From assembly GCF_016616425.1 (NCBI RefSeq), contig NZ_CP067101.1, forward strand, positions 3,038,001-3,102,000: 64,000 bases of DNA, in the 5' to 3' direction. The notes beneath the pieces were generated by a model. That model was not told where the DNA came from and ran no database searches. It worked only from the letters and a program-made list of their open reading frames with translations. Source of the stretch: Bradyrhizobium diazoefficiens. GTDB taxonomy: Bacteria > Pseudomonadota > Alphaproteobacteria > Rhizobiales > Xanthobacteraceae. This document shows positions 42,632 to 54,751 of this stretch, piece by piece. A program made the translations under genes and the position numbers. Position 1 is the stretch's first letter. Every line of letters begins with the position of its first letter.

Positions 42632-45600
42632 ATACGCTTAGCTATGCCGAGATCGGCATCACCACCAACTTCTCTTTCCTGCGCGGCGGCTCGGATCCGC
42701 GCGCCTATGTGCATCAGGCCAGTATCCTGGGCATCCCCGCGATCGGGATCGCCGATCACAACACGCTGGCCGGCGTGGTGCGGGCCTACAAGGAGCTCGA
42801 CAACGACAAGGTGTTGCACAAGCCGAAGCTGCTGATCGGCGCGCGCATCGTCTTCATCGACGGTACGCCCGACATTTTTGTCTATCCACGCGATCGCGCC
42901 GCCTATGGCCGGCTGTGCCAGCTCCTGACCAAAGGCAAGCGCGGCGACGACATCACGCGGGTCGAGAAGGGTGAGTGCCGTCTCACCTTCGCCGATCTCC
43001 TGGAGTTTTCGGAAGGTCAGCTCCTGATCCTGACGCTGCCGCACCGCTTCGAGCCGGCGCAGGCGCTGGATGTCCTTGCCAAGCTCAGGGCTAGCAGCGC
43101 CGAGGGCGTGTGGCTGGCGGCGAGTCTGATCTATCGCGGCGATGACCGCCGCCGCCTGGCACGGCTCGACGATCTCGCGGCAAAGGCAAAAGTGCCGCTG
43201 CTCGCAACCAACGAGGTGCTCTATCACGATCCTGGCCGCCGTCCCTTGCAGGATGTGCTGACCTGCATCCGGGAAAACACCACGATCGAGGCGGTTGGAC
43301 GGAAGCTGGAAGCCAATGCCGAGCGTTTTCTGAAGACGCCGCGAGAGATGGCGCGGCTGTTCCGCGACTTCCCCGCGGCCATCGCGGAAACCATGCGGTT
43401 TGCGGACGCAATCGAGTTTTCGCTCGACCAGCTCAAATACCAGTATCCGGACGAGCCGGTGCCGCCGGGCAAGACCGCGCAGGGACATCTGGAGGATCTG
43501 ACCTGGGCGGGTGTCGACAAATACTTCGGCGGCATCGCCAAAATCGACGAGAAGCTTCAAGCTACGCTCAAGAAAGAGCTGGCGCTGATCGCCGAGCTGA
43601 AATACGCGCACTATTTCCTCACCGTGCACGACATCGTGCACTACGCGCGCAGTCAGAACATCCTGTGCCAGGGGCGGGGATCGGCGGCGAATTCGGCCGT
43701 GTGCTACGTGCTCGGCATCACCTCGGTCGATCCGACCAAGGTCGATCTGTTGTTCGAGCGCTTCATCTCCAAGGAACGGCTGGAGCCGCCCGACATCGAC
43801 GTCGATTTCGAGCACTCGCGCCGCGAGGAGGTGATGCAGTATGTCTACCGCCGCTACGGCCGCCATCGCGCCGCGATCATCGCCACCGTCATTCATTATC
43901 GCCCGCGCAGCGCCATCCGGGATGTCGGCAAGGCGCTGGGTCTGACCGAGGACGTCACCGCCGCGCTCGCCGACACCGTCTGGGGAAGCTGGGGCAAAGG
44001 CCTCAACGACATGCAGGTCAGGCAGGCCGGGCTCGATCCCAACAATCCCATGATCAACCTCGCGGTCGAGCTTGCGACCGAGCTGATCGAATTCCCGCGC
44101 CATCTCTCCCAGCATGTCGGCGGCTATGTGCTGACGCAGGACCGGCTCGATAGCTATGTGCCGATCGGCAATGCCGCGATGGACGACCGCACCTTCATCG
44201 AATGGGACAAGGATGACGTCGACGCACTCAGCATGATGAAGGTCGACGTGCTTGCGCTCGGCATGCTGACCTGCATCCGGAAATGTTTTGACTTGATCGC
44301 CGATCACAAGGGGGAGCGTTACGAGCTTGCGGATATCAAGGGGAAGGACGATGACGAAGTCTATCAAATGCTACAGCGAGGGGAATCGCTCGGCGTGTTC
44401 CAGGTCGAGAGCCGCGCACAGATGAACATGCTGCCGCGCCTGAAGCCGCGGACCTTCTACGATCTCGTCATCGAGGTCGCGATCGTGCGCCCCGGACCGA
44501 TCCAGGGCGACATGGTGCATCCTTATTTGCGGCGGCGGAATGGTGAGGAGAAGGAGAATTATCCGGCTCCGTCGTCTGACGATGGAGAGCCCGACGAACT
44601 CTATAAAGTGTTGCACAAGACGTTAGGCGTGCCGCTGTTCCAGGAGCAGGCCATGCGGATTGCGATCGTGGCTGCTGGTTTTACCTCGGAAGAGGCCAAT
44701 GGGTTGCGACGTGCCATGGCAACGTTCCGTAACGTTGGGACCATCGGCAATTTCGAAGACAAGATGATCGGCAACATGATCCGCCGGGGATACGATCCTC
44801 AATTCGCCAGAAATTGCTTCGAACAGATCAAGGGTTTCGGTTCCTACGGTTTCCCGGAGAGCCATGCCGCGAGCTTCGCGCAGCTCGTCTACGTCTCCTC
44901 ATGGCTGAAATATCATCATCCCGACGCCTTCTGTTGCGGCTTGTTGAACTCGCAGCCGATGGGCTTTTATGCACCGGCGCAGATCGTCGGCGATGCCCGC
45001 AAGAACGGCGTCGAGGTGCGCGATATCGACGTATCCTACAGTTTTGCGCAAAACACGCTGGAGAATACCGACGGCAAATACTGCGCCGTGCGCCTCGGCT
45101 TTCGCCAGATCGACGGTTTCCATTGGCTGGATGAAGATGAAGAGCGCTTGAAACGCTCTCAAGCGTCATTCCGGGGCGCGCCGCTTGGCGCGAGCCCGGA
45201 ATCCATCGGGCCGCATACGCCTGGCGGAATGGATTCCGGGCTCAATGCTGACGCATCGCCCCGGAATGACCCAGCAAAAGACTGGGCCGATCGCATCATC
45301 GCCGCGCGCAACCGCCGTCCCTTCATCTCGCTCGAAGACTTCGCTCGCGACACCGGCCTGCCCAAGCGCGCGCTGATCCTGCTGGCGGATGCCGACGCCT
45401 TCCGCTCGCTCGGGCTCGACCGCCGCGAGGCGCTATGGCAGGTGCGGCGGCTGCCCGACGATGTGCCGCTGCCGTTGTTCGAGGCGGCTACCGCGCGCGA
45501 GCAGCCGGACGAGCATGCCAAGCCGCTGCCGCTGATGCCGCGCGCCGAGCAGGTGGTCGCGGACTACCAGACCATCCGGCTTTCGCTGAAGGGCCATCCG

Positions 45601-46092
45601 ATGGAATTTCTGCGCGAGATGTTTTCGCGCGAGCGCGTCGTCGCCTGCAAGGATGTCAGCCATGAGAACGAGCGGCGCCGCGTCCGCTGCGCTGGCGTGG
45701 TTCTGGTGCGGCAACGGCCGGGCAGCGCCAGCGGCGTCGTGTTCATGACGCTGGAGGACGAAACCGGCATCGCCAATGTCGTGGTGTGGCCCAAGATCAT
45801 GGAGCAGTACCGCAAGGAGGTGATGGGTGCGCGCCTCATCCTGGTCGAAGGCTATATCCAGAGCAGCCCCGAAAAGGTGACGCATCTCATCGCCCAGCGC
45901 ATGATCGATCGATCGCACGATCTGGTCGGATTGGCCAACGACGCGCTAAGCCGCAAGCATCCAGTGCCCGCAGGCGCCACCGTTGTCGAACCGCTCAACG
46001 ACGATCCCCGTACCCATGCCGATATGCCAGCGCAGAAACTCCGCCATCCCCGCAACGTCCGCATCCTGCCGCCGTCGCGAGATTTTCATTAA
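42628..46092 (+). CDS. dnaE2: Error-prone DNA polymerase III alpha subunit DnaE2
   Basis: DnaE2 is the catalytic polymerase of SOS mutagenesis and translesion synthesis. The 1154-residue product has an N-terminal PHP domain (FSFLRGGSDPRAYVHQA, IGIADHNTLAGV), then the C-family palm with ILCQGRGSAANSAVCY and PPDIDVDFEHSRREE carrying catalytic aspartates, a clamp/finger region, and a C-terminal OB fold (VVFMTLEDETGIANVVVWP). Residues about 846-881 are encoded by a palindromic repeat inserted in frame, which makes the protein longer than usual. It is third in the LexA-controlled imuA-imuB-dnaE2 operon. Confidence 0.95.
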   Translation: MNTLSYAEIGITTNFSFLRGGSDPRAYVHQASILGIPAIGIADHNTLAGVVRAYKELDNDKVLHKPKLLIGARIVFIDGTPDIFVYPRDRAAYGRLCQLLTKGKRGDDITRVEKGECRLTFADLLEFSEGQLLILTLPHRFEPAQALDVLAKLRASSAEGVWLAASLIYRGDDRRRLARLDDLAAKAKVPLLATNEVLYHDPGRRPLQDVLTCIRENTTIEAVGRKLEANAERFLKTPREMARLFRDFPAAIAETMRFADAIEFSLDQLKYQYPDEPVPPGKTAQGHLEDLTWAGVDKYFGGIAKIDEKLQATLKKELALIAELKYAHYFLTVHDIVHYARSQNILCQGRGSAANSAVCYVLGITSVDPTKVDLLFERFISKERLEPPDIDVDFEHSRREEVMQYVYRRYGRHRAAIIATVIHYRPRSAIRDVGKALGLTEDVTAALADTVWGSWGKGLNDMQVRQAGLDPNNPMINLAVELATELIEFPRHLSQHVGGYVLTQDRLDSYVPIGNAAMDDRTFIEWDKDDVDALSMMKVDVLALGMLTCIRKCFDLIADHKGERYELADIKGKDDDEVYQMLQRGESLGVFQVESRAQMNMLPRLKPRTFYDLVIEVAIVRPGPIQGDMVHPYLRRRNGEEKENYPAPSSDDGEPDELYKVLHKTLGVPLFQEQAMRIAIVAAGFTSEEANGLRRAMATFRNVGTIGNFEDKMIGNMIRRGYDPQFARNCFEQIKGFGSYGFPESHAASFAQLVYVSSWLKYHHPDAFCCGLLNSQPMGFYAPAQIVGDARKNGVEVRDIDVSYSFAQNTLENTDGKYCAVRLGFRQIDGFHWLDEDEERLKRSQASFRGAPLGASPESIGPHTPGGMDSGLNADASPRNDPAKDWADRIIAARNRRPFISLEDFARDTGLPKRALILLADADAFRSLGLDRREALWQVRRLPDDVPLPLFEAATAREQPDEHAKPLPLMPRAEQVVADYQTIRLSLKGHPMEFLREMFSRERVVACKDVSHENERRRVRCAGVVLVRQRPGSASGVVFMTLEDETGIANVVVWPKIMEQYRKEVMGARLILVEGYIQSSPEKVTHLIAQRMIDRSHDLVGLANDALSRKHPVPAGATVVEPLNDDPRTHADMPAQKLRHPRNVRILPPSRDFH
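45165..45270. repeat. Nested palindromic element inside dnaE2
   Basis: Outer arms GTCATTCCGGGGCG (45165-45178) and CGCCCCGGAATGAC (45257-45270) are exact inverses. Inner arms GAGCCCGGAATCCAT (45192-45206) and ATGGATTCCGGGCTC (45229-45243) are also exact inverses. The 106-bp unit resembles a dispersed Bradyrhizobium intergenic palindrome but here is translated without a stop between the conserved segments GFRQIDGFHW and DWADRIIAARNRRPF of DnaE2. Confidence 0.9.
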
Positions 46093-46117
46093 GGCTATGC
46101 GCGGATGTCGTCACGCC

Positions 46118-46197
46118 CGTCATTGCGAGCGCAGCGAAGCAATCCAGACTGTCGTCGCGGAAAGATTTTGGATTGCTTCGCTGCGCTCGCAATGACG
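46118..46197. repeat. Bradyrhizobium-type palindromic repeat, second copy
   Basis: Perfect 29-bp arms: CGTCATTGCGAGCGCAGCGA onward (46118-46146) and the inverse ending GCGCTCGCAATGACG (46169-46197), with a 22-bp centre. Outer arms match the copy at 30203-30281. It starts 25 bp after dnaE2 and may stabilise or terminate that transcript. Confidence 0.9.
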
Positions 46198-46226
46198 AGT
46201 TTGTCGAACGATTATCGACTCCCACG

Positions 46227-46315
46227 GTCATCATGCCCGCGCTTGACCCGGGCATCCACGTCTTTCTGCGTCCTCTGACGCGCGTGGATGGCCGGGACAA
46301 GCCCGGCCATGACGG
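46227..46315. repeat. Second class of palindromic repeat
   Basis: An imperfect inverted repeat with left arm around GCGCTTGACCCGGGCATCCACG (seen in two parts, 46239-46260) and right arm CGTGGATGGCCGGGACAAGC onward (46283-46315). It lies 30 bp beyond the dnaE2-proximal repeat, so two palindrome classes sit in tandem. The rest of the 350-bp gap (46093-46442) shows nothing else. Confidence 0.75.
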
Positions 46316-46442
46316 CGGAGGGAGCGCCTGAACCAACGTTCTGCGCCGCCCACAGCATTGACGCCGCTCGCCCGCAGTTCGGTGACGGTGGCTGCAGCGA
46401 AGCAGCGCACAACAATGACGGTGTGGAAACGGTGCGCTTGCC

Positions 46443-46730
46443 TCACTCCGGCGCAGCGCCTACCGGCGGGCCGCCGGGCGGGCGGTGCAGGAAGGTCAGG
46501 GATGTATAGGCGCCGACCCAGGAGCCGATCGCGGCGAAAGCGACATAGAAGGCGTTCTCGGTGTAGCTGATCACGGCATAGGAGGAGAGCAGGTACCAGA
46601 TCGCACTCCAGCTCGCAGCCGGCACGCGCCTGCGTGCGACCACGGCCGAGGTGAACATGACGTAGACCGCGTCGGTGGCCGCCGTTGCGACGAACACGGC
46701 GCCTGCGGTGAGGGGATCGATGGCGGCCAT
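46443..46730 (-). CDS. Small three-helix membrane protein
   Basis: A 95-residue hydrophobic protein with three likely membrane segments: residues ~8-32 (AGAVFVATAATDAVYVMFTSA), ~40-58 (SAIWYLLSSYAVISYTENAF, overlapping the next) and ~58-78. The C-terminus is Pro/Gly-rich. AAGGG precedes the ATG at 46730. I do not recognise a function; similar small membrane proteins are widespread in Bradyrhizobium. It is divergent from the CoA transferase gene with 56 bp between them. Confidence 0.7.
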   Translation of the reverse strand: MAAIDPLTAGAVFVATAATDAVYVMFTSAVVARRRVPAASWSAIWYLLSSYAVISYTENAFYVAFAAIGSWVGAYTSLTFLHRPPGGPPVGAAPE

Positions 46731-46786
46731 TGCAGCCCTTTCCGTGCTAATGGAATGGTCGCAAAACCTAAGGGAGAGAAGCGGCC

Positions 46787-48187
46787 ATGCAAAGCCCAGC
46801 CGGTATCCTCATGGACATCTGGACCTCCGCCGGCGGCGACGCCGCCGCGCTGGAACGCGTGCGGCTGACCGGCGCGGAGCCCCAGGTCCCGTCCTCGTTT
46901 CGTGTTGCTGTCGCCGGACAGACGACGATCGCCGCCGCAGGCCTCGCCGCTGCAGAGATCTGGCGGCTGCGCAGCGGACAGACGCAGGACGTCTCCGTCG
47001 ACATGCGCCACGCCGTCGCCGAATGCCGCTCGGAGCGCTATCTGCGGCTCGACGACAAGCCGCCGCCGCCGGCCTGGGACGCCATCGCCGGCGTCTACAA
47101 GACCGGCGACAACAGCTTCGTCCGCTGCCACACCAACTTCCCGCACCATCGCGCCGCCGTTTGCAGCGTGCTTGCTTGCGAACCTGAGCGCGACAAGGTG
47201 CAGGCGGCCCTGATGCAATGGAGGGGCGAGGATTTTGAAACCGCGGCTTATGCCGCGGGCGGCGTGGTTGCCTTGATGCGGAGCTACGACGAATGGTCTG
47301 CGCTGCCGCAGGCGCGTGCGCTCGCGCAATTGCCGCTGATCTCGATCGAGAAGATCGGCGAAGCCCCGCCAAAACCGTGGCCGAAAGGCGATCGTCCGCT
47401 CTCGGGCCTTCGCGTGCTCGATCTCTCCCGCGTCATCGCAGGCCCCGTCGCCGGCCGCACGCTCGCTGCGCATGGTGCCGATGTGCTGCTGGTGTCAGGG
47501 CCGGAGCTGCCCGCCATCCCCTGGCTTACCATCGATACTAGCCGCGGCAAGCTCACCGCCTTCATCGAGCTGAAGCGCGAGACGGGCAGGGCCCAATTGC
47601 GCGAACTGCTGAAGGACGCCGACATCTTCTCGCAAGGCTATCGCCCGCATGCGCTTGCCGCCCTCGGCTTCGCGCCGGAGGATGCAGCGAACATCAATCC
47701 AGGCATCGTCTATGTGACGCTGTCGGCCTATGGCCACACCGGCCCCTGGGGCGAACGGCGTGGCTTCGATTCCCTCGTGCAGACCACGACCGGATTCAAT
47801 CATGCGGAAGGGCTGGCCGCGGGCTTCGATGGTCCCAAGGAACTGCCGGCGCAGATGCTCGACCACGCCACCGGCTATCTGATGGCGTTCGGCGCGATGA
47901 TGGCCAGAGCGCGCCAGGCCTGCGACGGCGGCAGTTGGCACGTGCGCGTGTCGTTGGCGCAGACCGGACGCTGGCTCTGGAATCTCGGTCGGCTCGACGG
48001 CGGACTGAACACCCCGGATCTTACGGGCGAGGCCGTACATGCAGCGTTCATCGAGAGCATGCCATCTGGCTTCGGCATGCTGAAGGCGGTGCGCCATTCG
48101 GCGCTGCTGTCGACGACACCGGCGCAATGGAATCGTCCGGCGATGCCGCTCGGCAGTCATCCGGCACAGTGGCCGCTGCGAAGCTGA
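46787..48187 (+). CDS. CaiB/BaiF family CoA transferase
   Basis: A 466-residue family III CoA transferase-like protein. The main domain starts at LSGLRVLDLSRVIAGPVAGRTLAAHGADVLLV and contains the catalytic-Asp region SAYGHTGPWGERRGFDSLVQ. The first ~190 residues form a second, degenerate CaiB-like half (FRVAVAGQTTIAAAGLAAAEIWRLRSGQTQDVSVDMR), as in double-domain members. AGGGAGAG lies before the ATG. Such enzymes move CoA between acyl-CoAs and acids; the substrate is unknown. Confidence 0.88.
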   Translation: MQSPAGILMDIWTSAGGDAAALERVRLTGAEPQVPSSFRVAVAGQTTIAAAGLAAAEIWRLRSGQTQDVSVDMRHAVAECRSERYLRLDDKPPPPAWDAIAGVYKTGDNSFVRCHTNFPHHRAAVCSVLACEPERDKVQAALMQWRGEDFETAAYAAGGVVALMRSYDEWSALPQARALAQLPLISIEKIGEAPPKPWPKGDRPLSGLRVLDLSRVIAGPVAGRTLAAHGADVLLVSGPELPAIPWLTIDTSRGKLTAFIELKRETGRAQLRELLKDADIFSQGYRPHALAALGFAPEDAANINPGIVYVTLSAYGHTGPWGERRGFDSLVQTTTGFNHAEGLAAGFDGPKELPAQMLDHATGYLMAFGAMMARARQACDGGSWHVRVSLAQTGRWLWNLGRLDGGLNTPDLTGEAVHAAFIESMPSGFGMLKAVRHSALLSTTPAQWNRPAMPLGSHPAQWPLRS

Positions 48188-48331
48188 CATGAAGCTGACA
48201 CATCGCGAAATTTTAACGCGAACCGAAAGGCGCCCGGCGTTTTTTAGGTTGTTTGAAATCGGAATTCGGCACTATTAGCGCAACCGCGAGGCAGTCATCT
48301 GCCGAGATCGCCGCAGACACCACCGGACCCC

Positions 48332-49582
48332 ATGGTAGTTGAACGTACCAAAAAATTGCAGCTGTTTACAAAACGGCGGATGATCGCATCCGTAGTTTTA
48401 CTGGCTGTTGCCGGTGTCGGCGCCGGTGCCTACGCCTTTCGCTCCTTGGCGCCCAAGGAAAAGAAGCATTCCGAGATCTCCAGCCAGTCGCGCAGGAATG
48501 CGCAGAACTTCATGCCGACGCCGTCCGAATGGGCGACGCTGACGATCGAGCCGGTCAAGGCCAGGACCTTCCGCGCCGAATACGTCACCGAGGGTAAGGT
48601 CGCCGTCGACGAAGACCGCTCGACGCCGGTGTTCTCGCCCTATTCGGGCCGCGTCACCAAGCTGCTGGCCAAGCCGGGTGAGATGCTGAAGCAGGGCCAA
48701 CCGCTGTTCACGATCGAGGCCGCCGACACCGTGCAGGCCCAGAACGATTTCATCGCGGCGATGACCTCGCAGAACAAGGCGAAATCGGCGCTCGAGCTCT
48801 CCGACATCCAGTTCAAGCGCGCCAAGGACCTCTATGAGGGCCATGCCATTCCGCTGAAGGATTATCAGCAGGCGGAAGCGACTCAGGTTCAGGCGCGGAA
48901 CGACATGCGTTCCTCGGGGACCGCGCTGGAAGCCGCGCGCAACAAGCTGCGCATCCTCGGCTTCACCGACGAGGCCATCAAGGCGTTCCAGGACAAGGGC
49001 GTCATCGATCGGGAGATCACCATCTATGCGCCGATCTCCGGCACGGTCGTGCAGCGCAAGATCGGCCCGGGCCAGTATGTCAATTCCGGCGCCAGCGATC
49101 CGGTCTTCGTGATCGGCGACCTCTCCACCGTCTGGCTCACCGCCTTCGTGCGCGAGGGCGATGCGGCCGCGGTGTGCGTCGGCCAGGACATCACCGTCAA
49201 CGTGATGGCGCTGCCGGGTCGGCCGCTGACCGCCAAAATCAACTACGTCGCCGCCGCGATCGACCCCAACACCCGCCGCCTGCTGGTCCGCGCCACCATC
49301 GACAACAAGGACGGCCTGCTGAAGCCCGAAATGTTCGCCAACGTCACGATCTATTCGGCCGGCGACCGTGCCGCGCCGGCGGTGCCGAAACAGGCGTTGA
49401 TCTATGAAGCCGACAAGGTCCGCATCTGGGTCGCGCGCGAGGACAAATCGGTCGAGTTGCGCCAGATCAAGACCGGTCTCATCAACGGCAACTTCGTCGA
49501 GGTCACCAGCAATCTGAAGCCCGGCGAGCAGATCGTCACCAAAGGCAGCCTGTTCATCGACCGCGCAGCGTCCGGCAGCTGA
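48332..49582 (+). CDS. RND efflux periplasmic adaptor (CzcB/HlyD-like)
   Basis: A 416-residue membrane-fusion protein. One N-terminal membrane anchor lies at residues ~18-37, followed by a barrel-sandwich/lipoyl half (FSPYSGRVTKLLAKPGEMLKQGQPLFTI), a helical hairpin, the second lipoyl half (ITIYAPISGTVVQRKIGPGQYVNSG) and a beta-barrel with DLSTVWLTAFVREGDA. It joins the inner-membrane RND pump to an outer-membrane channel. The pump gene begins 39 bp downstream, so they form an operon. Sequence style is that of heavy-metal efflux adaptors. Confidence 0.92.
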   Translation: MVVERTKKLQLFTKRRMIASVVLLAVAGVGAGAYAFRSLAPKEKKHSEISSQSRRNAQNFMPTPSEWATLTIEPVKARTFRAEYVTEGKVAVDEDRSTPVFSPYSGRVTKLLAKPGEMLKQGQPLFTIEAADTVQAQNDFIAAMTSQNKAKSALELSDIQFKRAKDLYEGHAIPLKDYQQAEATQVQARNDMRSSGTALEAARNKLRILGFTDEAIKAFQDKGVIDREITIYAPISGTVVQRKIGPGQYVNSGASDPVFVIGDLSTVWLTAFVREGDAAAVCVGQDITVNVMALPGRPLTAKINYVAAAIDPNTRRLLVRATIDNKDGLLKPEMFANVTIYSAGDRAAPAVPKQALIYEADKVRIWVAREDKSVELRQIKTGLINGNFVEVTSNLKPGEQIVTKGSLFIDRAASGS

Positions 49583-49621
49583 TCGACGACCCAAGAAAAC
49601 TCAAGACAAACTGAAGCCTGA

Positions 49622-52738
<3,117 letters not shown>

Positions 52739-52741
52739 TCG

Positions 52742-53704
52742 TCAGAACCCGTAGAGTCGTGCGGGGTTGTCGACGAGGATCTTCTTGCGCACATCGGCAT
52801 CCGGCGCCCACACCGGGAGCTGGTTGAGCAGGCGGCCGTCGTCGATCTGATAGAGGGGCGCGATGTCGGTGGGCTTGCGTCCCTCGACGTGACTGGAATC
52901 CGGATGCGGCCAGTCGGTGCCCCAGACGACGCGGTCGGCATTTGCCGCGATCAGCGCACGCGCATAGGGCGCCATGTCCTGATAGTCGGGCGCGAGCCTC
53001 GACGAGCGATAGGCGCCGGAGATCTTCACATAGGCCTTGCCGGACTTGACGAGCGCGGCCAGGTCGGCAAATCCCGGCTGCTCCAGCCCGAGCGACGCCT
53101 CGAGCCCGCCGAAATGATCGAACACGGCGGGCACGGGCGCGGCCAGCACGAGGTCCTTGATCGCGGAAATCATCGGCAGCGTCGTATAGAGCTGCACGTG
53201 CCAACCGCGCGCCTTCATGCGCTCGACGGCCGCGGTGAAGCGGGCGCGGCCGACATTGGGATCGCTGATGCCGCCGGTCGCCAGATTGATGCGGATGCCG
53301 CGGAAGCCTTCCTGCTGCATCGTATCGAGCTGCGCCTCGGTGGTCTTGTCGTCGATCACGGCCACGCCGCGCGAGGTTGCGCCGCGCGCCTTCATACCGA
53401 ACAGGGTCGAGGAGTTGTCGGTGCCGTAGACGCTCGGCGTGACGATCACCACGCGCTCGATATGCAGCGCCTTGTGCAGGGCGGCCATTTCGTCGGGGCT
53501 TGCCGGCTCCGGCGTGTAGACGCGGCCTGCGAAGAACGGAAACTTTTCGACATCGCCATGGATGTGGGTGTGGCAATCGCAGGCATGGGCGGGGACGTCG
53601 AAATTGACCGGTGTCGCGGGCTGAGAGGCACGTGCGTGGGCTTTGCTGGTCATGGCTGCTCCGGCCGCAAGGGAGGCGAACAGGACGCCGCGTCGGCTGA
53701 GCAT
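52742..53704 (-). CDS. Exported amidohydrolase_2 (TIM-barrel) protein
   Basis: A 320-residue amidohydrolase of the PF04909 type. The N-terminus has a twin-arginine signal (LSRRGVLFASLAAGAA). The barrel starts with CDCHTHIHGD, the metal-binding HxH motif, and has VFDHFGG and the terminal GTDWPHPD with the catalytic Asp. Relatives hydrolyse lactones or decarboxylate aromatic acids in the cytosol, so a Tat signal is notable. It is convergent with the RND pump, with only 3 bp between the stops. Confidence 0.87.
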   Translation of the reverse strand: MLSRRGVLFASLAAGAAMTSKAHARASQPATPVNFDVPAHACDCHTHIHGDVEKFPFFAGRVYTPEPASPDEMAALHKALHIERVVIVTPSVYGTDNSSTLFGMKARGATSRGVAVIDDKTTEAQLDTMQQEGFRGIRINLATGGISDPNVGRARFTAAVERMKARGWHVQLYTTLPMISAIKDLVLAAPVPAVFDHFGGLEASLGLEQPGFADLAALVKSGKAYVKISGAYRSSRLAPDYQDMAPYARALIAANADRVVWGTDWPHPDSSHVEGRKPTDIAPLYQIDDGRLLNQLPVWAPDADVRKKILVDNPARLYGF

Positions 53705-53755
53705 GGTTTTCCTCCCTGCTTCGTTATTTGAAGATGATGTCCGGATAGTATCACA

Positions 53756-53989
53756 TCAGCTTGGCAACCGCTTTGCGTCGCTGCATAGCTCCTCAACGAG
53801 GTCCGCAAGCGGGCGTGAGCCGTCGACGCGCACGACCGGGCAGGACAGGCCGGTCAGCCACGCCTCATCTTTCGCGAGACTGCGGCCCTCGCGATTGCCG
53901 GCTTCGTAGCTACCGCGTCGGCGCCGAAATGGGCGGCTGCCTACCCCGGGATTGCTCGAACCGGTCTGATGGACGGTGACGGCGACCAC
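53756..53989 (-). pseudogene. Possible gene remnant in a 306-bp gap
   Basis: The only open frame of note reads 77 residues ending DEAWLTGLSCPVVRVDGSRPLADLVEEL, which resembles the C-terminal end of P-loop kinase-like ATPases, but no ATP-binding part precedes it. The segment could be a decayed gene end or chance. Nothing else is seen between 53705 and 54010. Confidence 0.25.
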
Positions 53990-54010
53990 AACGTTTCGGG
54001 GCGGATTCTC

Positions 54011-54361
54011 TCAGGCGGCGCGATGGCGCTTTGACATTCGTCCGCTTGTCGCGGGTTGGGCTGATAGTGTCAGGCCCAACGCCCCGACAATGCGCATGAC
54101 CGTCCCGAACTCGGGATTTCCGGTCTCTCCGAGCGCCTTGTACAAACTTTCGCGGTTTAAGCCGGCCTTCTTTGCTATCGTGCTCATGCCGCGCGCTCGC
54201 GCGACGAGGCCGAGCGCGTCGCGCACGAAATCGGCGTCGCCGGTTTCCAGCGCGGCCGCGATATAGGCCGCCTGGCGCTCTTCAGTGTCGAGATAGTCGG
54301 CGGCGTCGAAACGTGTCGTCTTGGATGCCGTTTTGGCCGTCGTTTTTACTACCTTTGGCAT
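54011..54361 (-). CDS. HTH antitoxin of a HigBA/RelE-type module
   Basis: A 116-residue antitoxin starting at ATG 54361, which shares a base with the toxin stop (TGATG). A Lys/Thr-rich N-terminal tail is followed by DYLDTEERQAAYIAAALE and a helix-turn-helix GMSTIAKKAGLNRESLYKALGETGNPEFGTVMRIVGALGL, the hallmark of the addiction-module antidote family. It neutralises the toxin and represses the operon through its DNA-binding domain. Toxin-first order is typical for HigBA-like pairs. Confidence 0.9.
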   Translation of the reverse strand: MPKVVKTTAKTASKTTRFDAADYLDTEERQAAYIAAALETGDADFVRDALGLVARARGMSTIAKKAGLNRESLYKALGETGNPEFGTVMRIVGALGLTLSAQPATSGRMSKRHRAA

Positions 54362-54642
54362 CACAATGTCTCCGCTAGTTGCTGGGCTAGCTTGATGTCT
54401 TGTCGTTGCGTCCGCTTGTCGCCGCCACATAGCAGAATCATGATCTGCGTTCCGTGCTGCACATAATAGATCCGGTAGCCCGCGCCGTAGTCGATGCGCA
54501 TTTCTCGGACGTTGCGGCCCACGTTCTTGCTGTCGTCGGGATTGTCCAACTCCATGCGGCGAATGCGAGCCGTGATCCGGGCGACCGCATTGGCGTCCTT
54601 GAGGCGGTCCAGCCACTCCGAAAAATGTCTGGTCTGCCGCAC
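54361..54642 (-). CDS. RelE/HigB-like toxin (mRNA interferase type)
   Basis: A 93-residue toxin starting at GTG 54642 (RQTRHFSEWLDRLKDANAVARITARIRRME...). The RelE/ParE-fold end is DYGAGYRIYYVQHGTQIMILLCGGDKRTQRQDIKLA. This family blocks growth, usually by ribosome-dependent mRNA cleavage. The basic residues and the central strand pattern are kept, so it appears intact. The antitoxin follows with a one-base overlap. Promoter and operator lie directly upstream. Confidence 0.9.
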   Translation of the reverse strand: MRQTRHFSEWLDRLKDANAVARITARIRRMELDNPDDSKNVGRNVREMRIDYGAGYRIYYVQHGTQIMILLCGGDKRTQRQDIKLAQQLAETL

Positions 54643-54658
54643 CTCGGTAAGGGGTGCG

Positions 54659-54689
54659 ACTGTAGCTCAAAGGCTCTACATAGTGTCAA
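54659..54689 (-). promoter_or_regulatory. Promoter and palindromic operator of the toxin-antitoxin pair
   Basis: On the minus strand a perfect TTGACA -35 (54689-54684) is followed about 19 bp later by TACAGT as a -10. Between and across them lies TGTAG-N10-CTACA (54661-54665 and 54676-54680), placed to let the antitoxin block RNA polymerase. Confidence 0.55.
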
Positions 54690-54751
54690 AGAGGCAGGCG
54701 CGCCGCGTCGAAACGGCGAGCCACACCGGGTCTGGAGGCGCTGCCGGATGC

